This document shows positions 60,820-64,000 of a stretch of 64,000 nt of DNA, one piece after another. Positions within the stretch are counted from its first letter, which is position 1, and the number at the start of each line of letters is the position of its first letter. This DNA is from Fibrobacter sp. UWB2 (GTDB taxonomy: Bacteria > Fibrobacterota > Fibrobacteria > Fibrobacterales > Fibrobacteraceae): positions 372,001 to 436,000 of the forward strand of contig NZ_MWQK01000003.1 of the NCBI RefSeq assembly GCF_002210425.1, written 5' to 3'. Made by a program: the position numbers and the translations under genes. The notes under the pieces were generated by a model. The model had not been told where the DNA came from. It searched no databases and worked only from the letters and a program-made list of their open reading frames with translations.

Positions 60820-61620
60820 CTAGTAAGTAAATATCGTTTCTGGATCTTGCGGAACGTTATTCTTGGTAATGGAATAATGCACGTGCGGACCACTCGTATT
60901 TCCGGTATCGCCTACGTAGCCTATGACATCGCCTTTTGTGACATTCGCACCCCTTCGGGTCCTGATGCTCTTGAGATGTGAATAAGACGACTTGTAACCA
61001 TTCTGGTGGTCGATGACAACTGTGTTTCCGAGGTCGCCACTGTTACCTGCGAATGTGACTTTGCCGCTGCCCGATGCAAAGACCGGGTTCCCCTTGCGTG
61101 CCGAGATGTCGATACCCAGGTGCTTGTTTTCGTACGAGAATTTTTTACTGATGATGCCCACAGCCGGAATCACGTTCGGGATTCGTTCCAGTCGGATTTT
61201 TTCGTCGGTCGTAAGCCAGTTGTGGATACCTTCGAAATCGATCTGGTTTTTCGCAGACGGCACATGCGCAAAGCGGTTGCGTTCAATGATGCTGTTGATT
61301 TTGTTGGAGTCGTTTTCGAGGAACGTCTCGAAAATATTCTGGATTCGGTTTTCCATGATCCACAGCGAATCAAGTCTCGAGAAAAGTTCTTCGTAGTTCG
61401 CGTTCTGCTTTACGAGCTGTGCATTGTGCACGCGCATCTTTTCGTAAGAGATGAGAGTCTTGTTGATCTTTGCAATGTGGACTATGAACAAAATAAGAAT
61501 AATAGCGACCAGGACAAGCCCGATATGGAACAAGACAAACTGCTTGCTCGATATGCGGTACTTCCTTGAACCGGTCGTGTTTTCCGGAATAATCTGGATG
61601 GTGTAATACTTACGACTCAC
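60820..61620 (-). CDS. M23-family membrane-anchored peptidoglycan endopeptidase
   Basis: The 266-residue protein has a short cytosolic start, one transmembrane helix (residues about 28-50), a coiled-coil region (52-110) and a C-terminal LytM domain. HLGIDISARKGNPVFA holds the HxxxD ligands and GPHVHYSI the HxH ligands, so the zinc site is complete. It probably cleaves peptide cross-links in the periplasm and works with the bactofilin encoded 33 bp downstream. parB ends 10 bp before its start. Confidence 0.93.
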   Translation of the reverse strand: MSRKYYTIQIIPENTTGSRKYRISSKQFVLFHIGLVLVAIILILFIVHIAKINKTLISYEKMRVHNAQLVKQNANYEELFSRLDSLWIMENRIQNIFETFLENDSNKINSIIERNRFAHVPSAKNQIDFEGIHNWLTTDEKIRLERIPNVIPAVGIISKKFSYENKHLGIDISARKGNPVFASGSGKVTFAGNSGDLGNTVVIDHQNGYKSSYSHLKSIRTRRGANVTKGDVIGYVGDTGNTSGPHVHYSITKNNVPQDPETIFTY

Positions 61621-61630
61621 GATTTTACCG

Positions 61631-62629
61631 TTAGCGGTTGTCCATTATTTCCTGAATTCGAGTCAGGTCGTCCATGGAATAGTAGTTGATGACGATAGTG
61701 CCCTTGGTCTGATCCTTGGCGCTCGGATTGAGTGCGACCTTTGTACCGAAGAACGTTTCGAGCCTGTTCTCGAAATTCTTGAGGTCGGCGCTGAGTTCCG
61801 GCTTCGGTCTCGGTTCGCTGCCGTGGACTTCCGGCATTTCATCTTCTTCGGGAGCTTGGGGAGCGTCGGCCGGATTGGTTGTAGAATCTTCTGCAGCTTC
61901 AGCAGATTTTTCAAACGGGTCTTCACCGCGGGCGATCGCTTCGATCTGGCGGACGTTCAATCCTTCTTCGATGACGCGTTTTGCAAGAGCTTCCGGATCT
62001 GCAATTTTTTCACTGCAGAGAGCACGGGCGGCACCGCCTGCAAGTTTGCCTTCCTGAATCCAGGCCTGGACCTGGTTTGGGAGCTTCAAAAGACGAAGTG
62101 CGTTTGTGATGGCGGAACGGGACTTGCCGACCGTCTTGGCCAAGTCGTCGTGCGTATAGTTGTGGTTGTCGATCAACTGCTGGTAAGACTGTGCCACTTC
62201 AATCGGGTTCAAGTCCACACGCTGGATGTTCTCGATGAGAGCCCATTCGCTCATGGTCTTGTCGTCGAGATTTTCGTAAACCTGAGCCTTGATGGTTCTG
62301 CAGTTGGCAAGTTTCGATGCACGGGTACGGCGTTCACCACTGATAATCTGGTAACGGTCGCCTACCTTGCGGACAGCAATCGGCTGGATAAGTCCGTGCT
62401 TTTCGATGGTTTCAGCAAGTTCGACAAGTTCATCATCGTCGAAGAACTTACGCGGCTGGAACGGGTTCGGGTCAATCAAGTCGATGTTGATTTCGACGAT
62501 TTTCTGATTGTCCGGATTTACGTTTTCGGTAGCTCCGGTATTGTTGATAGCGTTATCGACAGAGTTGCCGAGAACATCGTGTGCCTTAAAAATTGCAGAG
62601 AGACCGCGACCAAGTGCTTGTTTACCCAT
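61631..62629 (-). CDS. parB: Chromosome-partitioning protein ParB
   Basis: The 332-residue protein binds parS sites and acts as a CTP-dependent clamp. It starts KQALGRGLSAIF, contains NPFQPRKFFDDDELVELAET and the CTP-binding IISGERRTRASK. The central helix-turn-helix is DLAKTVGKSRSAITNALRLL. An acidic, low-complexity linker near 240-270 precedes the C-terminal dimerisation domain. AGGAA lies at the edge of an AT-rich repeat just before the ATG. No full parS site was found in the window. Confidence 0.97.
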   Translation of the reverse strand: MGKQALGRGLSAIFKAHDVLGNSVDNAINNTGATENVNPDNQKIVEINIDLIDPNPFQPRKFFDDDELVELAETIEKHGLIQPIAVRKVGDRYQIISGERRTRASKLANCRTIKAQVYENLDDKTMSEWALIENIQRVDLNPIEVAQSYQQLIDNHNYTHDDLAKTVGKSRSAITNALRLLKLPNQVQAWIQEGKLAGGAARALCSEKIADPEALAKRVIEEGLNVRQIEAIARGEDPFEKSAEAAEDSTTNPADAPQAPEEDEMPEVHGSEPRPKPELSADLKNFENRLETFFGTKVALNPSAKDQTKGTIVINYYSMDDLTRIQEIMDNR

Positions 62630-62639
62630 TTTTTAGTTC

Positions 62640-62690
62640 CTAGTTATTAGTTACTAGTTAATAGTTAGTAGTCAATGGTTATTAATTAAA
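62640..62690. repeat. AT-rich short-period repeat cluster upstream of parB
   Basis: TAGTTATTAGTTACTAG is followed by TTAATAGTTAGTAGTCAATG, a tandem of 7-base words of the form AGTTANT. The cluster supplies part of the parB leader. Confidence 0.65.
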
Positions 62691-62701
62691 AGTTTATGCA
62701 A

Positions 62702-62798
62702 GTGTCATTCTGAGCGAAGCCGTTAGGCGAAGTCGAAGAATCCAGTGAAGTTGTTGCCTGGATCCTTCCCCTATCACTTCGTTCTAGGGTCAGGATGA
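62702..62798. repeat. Two inverted copies of a dispersed repeat between parA and parB
   Basis: The left copy begins GTGTCATTCTGAGCGAAG and ends GAAGAATCCAG. The right copy, on the other strand, begins GTCATCCTGA and ends GAAGGATCCAG. The pair forms a roughly 95-base imperfect inverted repeat that could fold into a long hairpin in the parA-parB transcript. The GTCATCCTGA start is shared with the repeats at 2925 and 18117. Confidence 0.7.
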
Positions 62799-62803
62799 CT
62801 TCG

Positions 62804-63589
62804 TCACTTTTCTTTGTTCAGTATTTCTTCGGCGAGCTTCATGTACGACTGCGAACCAGTGCTCTGCACATCGTAAAGGATGACCGGCTTGCCGTGGGAC
62901 GGAGCTTCGGAGAGTTTCACGTTGCGCGGAATCATCGTCTGGAAAACGGTGTCGCTCAGGTTTTCGCGAACTTCTTCGGCAACCTGCTTCGAAAGGCTCA
63001 GACGGGAATCGTACATCGTGAGGAGGGCGCCTTCGATTTTCAAGTTGGAGTTCAGATTCTTCTGGACTTCACGGATAGTCTTGAAAAGTTCAGTCATACC
63101 CTGCAATGCATAATATTCACACTGCACCGGAATGAGCACGCTCGTTGCGGCCGTCAGTGTATTAATTGTGAGTAAGTTCAGGCTCGGAGGAGCGTCGATG
63201 ATGATGAAATCGAACTCCTGCTTGAGAACGTTCATCACACGTTCGAGTCTGCGTTCGCGGCTCATGGCGTTGACAAGTTCAATTTCCATGACGGCGAGGT
63301 CCGGTCCAGAAGTGATGACCTTGAGGTATTCAAGCGACGTGTCCAAGATGGCGGGCTTGATATTTTCGAGCGTGAGATTGTCCGGATTACCAGCCATGTC
63401 CAGGATTTCGTGGATATCCATATCTTGGGATTCCATGAAACCGAGACCTTGAGAGGCATTACCCTGCGGGTCCATGTCTAAAAGAAGTGTCTTCTTTTCA
63501 AGGGCTGCAAAACTCGCGGCCAAGTTTACGGCCGTAGTAGTTTTACCGACACCACCTTTTTGGTTGCATATGGCGATAATTTTACTCAT
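62804..63589 (-). CDS. parA: Chromosome-partitioning ATPase ParA (Soj)
   Basis: The 261-residue protein has the deviant Walker A CNQKGGVGKTTTAVNLAAS at the N-terminus, the switch LLLDMDPQGNAS, and Walker B FIIIDAPPSLNLLT. This is the short chromosomal Soj/ParA form without an N-terminal DNA-binding domain. Its start overlaps the end of rsmG by eight bases. A 174-bp repeat-filled gap separates it from parB. Confidence 0.97.
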   Translation of the reverse strand: MSKIIAICNQKGGVGKTTTAVNLAASFAALEKKTLLLDMDPQGNASQGLGFMESQDMDIHEILDMAGNPDNLTLENIKPAILDTSLEYLKVITSGPDLAVMEIELVNAMSRERRLERVMNVLKQEFDFIIIDAPPSLNLLTINTLTAATSVLIPVQCEYYALQGMTELFKTIREVQKNLNSNLKIEGALLTMYDSRLSLSKQVAEEVRENLSDTVFQTMIPRNVKLSEAPSHGKPVILYDVQSTGSQSYMKLAEEILNKEK

Positions 63590-64000
63590 TATTACCTCGG
63601 GTGACTAGAGCGTACACCTGTTCTTCTTCTGGAAGTTCGTACTTCTGGATATGCACTTTCGGATCGTTTTCCAAATGGGCAATATTGTTGAAGCTCTTCA
63701 GCGTGACAAAAGTTCCGCCGTGCTTGAGACCTGCCTGGGCACGTTCCCAGTCGTTTTCGAAAGTCGAGAGGGCGCGGCAGCTGATAAAGTCAAGGTCTGT
63801 GAGGCCGGAAGTTTCAAAGCGCTTGCCGACGACGGTCAAGTTGTCCAGGTGAAGTTTTTCCTTGACCATCTGCATAAAGTTCACGCGCATGTGGCGTGGT
63901 TCAACAGCATAGAACTGCACGTTCGGCATAGCAATTGCAAGCGGGAAAACTGGGCAACCTGCACCAGCACCCATATCGGCCCAACGGAGTTTGCCACCCT
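63582..64000 (-). CDS. rsmG: 16S rRNA guanine-N7 methyltransferase RsmG, C-terminal part
   Basis: The gene enters from the right edge, so its start is missing. The visible 139 codons contain KLRWADMGAGAGCPVFPLAI, the SAM-binding motif, then FISCRALSTFENDWERAQAG, matching RsmG (GidB), which methylates a guanine in the 530 loop of 16S rRNA. The order rsmG-parA-parB is the classic arrangement near bacterial replication origins. Confidence 0.93.
   Translation of the reverse strand, partial: GGKLRWADMGAGAGCPVFPLAIAMPNVQFYAVEPRHMRVNFMQMVKEKLHLDNLTVVGKRFETSGLTDLDFISCRALSTFENDWERAQAGLKHGGTFVTLKSFNNIAHLENDPKVHIQKYELPEEEQVYALVTRGNNE

Noticed and set aside
1-64000. CRISPR arrays, insertion sequences or phage genes
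   Set aside because: No regularly spaced direct repeats with unique spacers and no transposase or phage structural motifs were seen on either strand.

Overview
The window looks like a chromosomal segment of a Fibrobacter, most likely Fibrobacter succinogenes or a close relative. Three things point there: two tandem GH45-type endoglucanases with long Ser-rich linkers, an aminoglycoside-phosphotransferase-like protein resembling the family first described as paralogs in F. succinogenes, and PorV-like, bactofilin and DUF4954 proteins set in otherwise ordinary Gram-negative genes. There are no insertion sequences, phage genes or CRISPR arrays. Species assignment is inference, because no database search was possible.

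Layout. 0-8 kb: a partial LysR regulator divergent from metE, then a nucleobase/vitamin permease, a pyridoxal-kinase-like gene, a radical SAM gene and a sodium:solute symporter. 7.4-12 kb: a kinase-like protein, two related membrane proteins with an internal duplication, and a CstA carbon-starvation transporter. 12-21 kb: aspartokinase (lysC) behind a duplicated promoter, a sensor-less sigma-54 activator, a PorV-like outer-membrane protein, a phosphohexomutase, rsmA, a metallo-hydrolase, a YggS homolog and small membrane proteins. 21-27 kb: a proteostasis block in transcription order tig-clpP-clpX-lon, followed by a tRNA-Leu. 27-33 kb: surface-polysaccharide genes (methyltransferase, Wzx-like flippase, Wzy-like polymerase, Wzz-like and Wza-like export proteins).

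33-47 kb is one long minus-strand ribosomal superoperon, tuf-S10-spc-alpha, transcribed from tuf to rplQ. rpsD is absent from its usual place between rpsK and rpoA. Many junctions are one-base stop/start overlaps. Next come the two GH45 lipoprotein-like endoglucanases (47.7-51.2 kb), an XRE regulator, a membrane-protease group (HtpX-like, LemA, BatD-like, a mini M48), a DUF4954 beta-helix protein, a probable degenerate GGDEF-like protein translationally coupled to a GT4 glycosyltransferase, a tRNA-Met and a metallophosphoesterase.

The right end holds rsmG-parA-parB followed by an M23 peptidase and a bactofilin, all on the minus strand. An AT-rich 360-bp gap with several DnaA-box-like words lies just beyond. 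This is a chromosome-segregation/cell-shape neighbourhood often close to oriC.

The strongest non-genic signals are several families of dispersed short palindromic repeats, one of which supplies the last codons of the permease gene. Others are an in-frame palindrome-rich insertion in the GT4 gene, a duplicated TTGYCR-N17-TATATT promoter in front of lysC, and a minus-strand terminator embedded in the coding end of a convergent gene.
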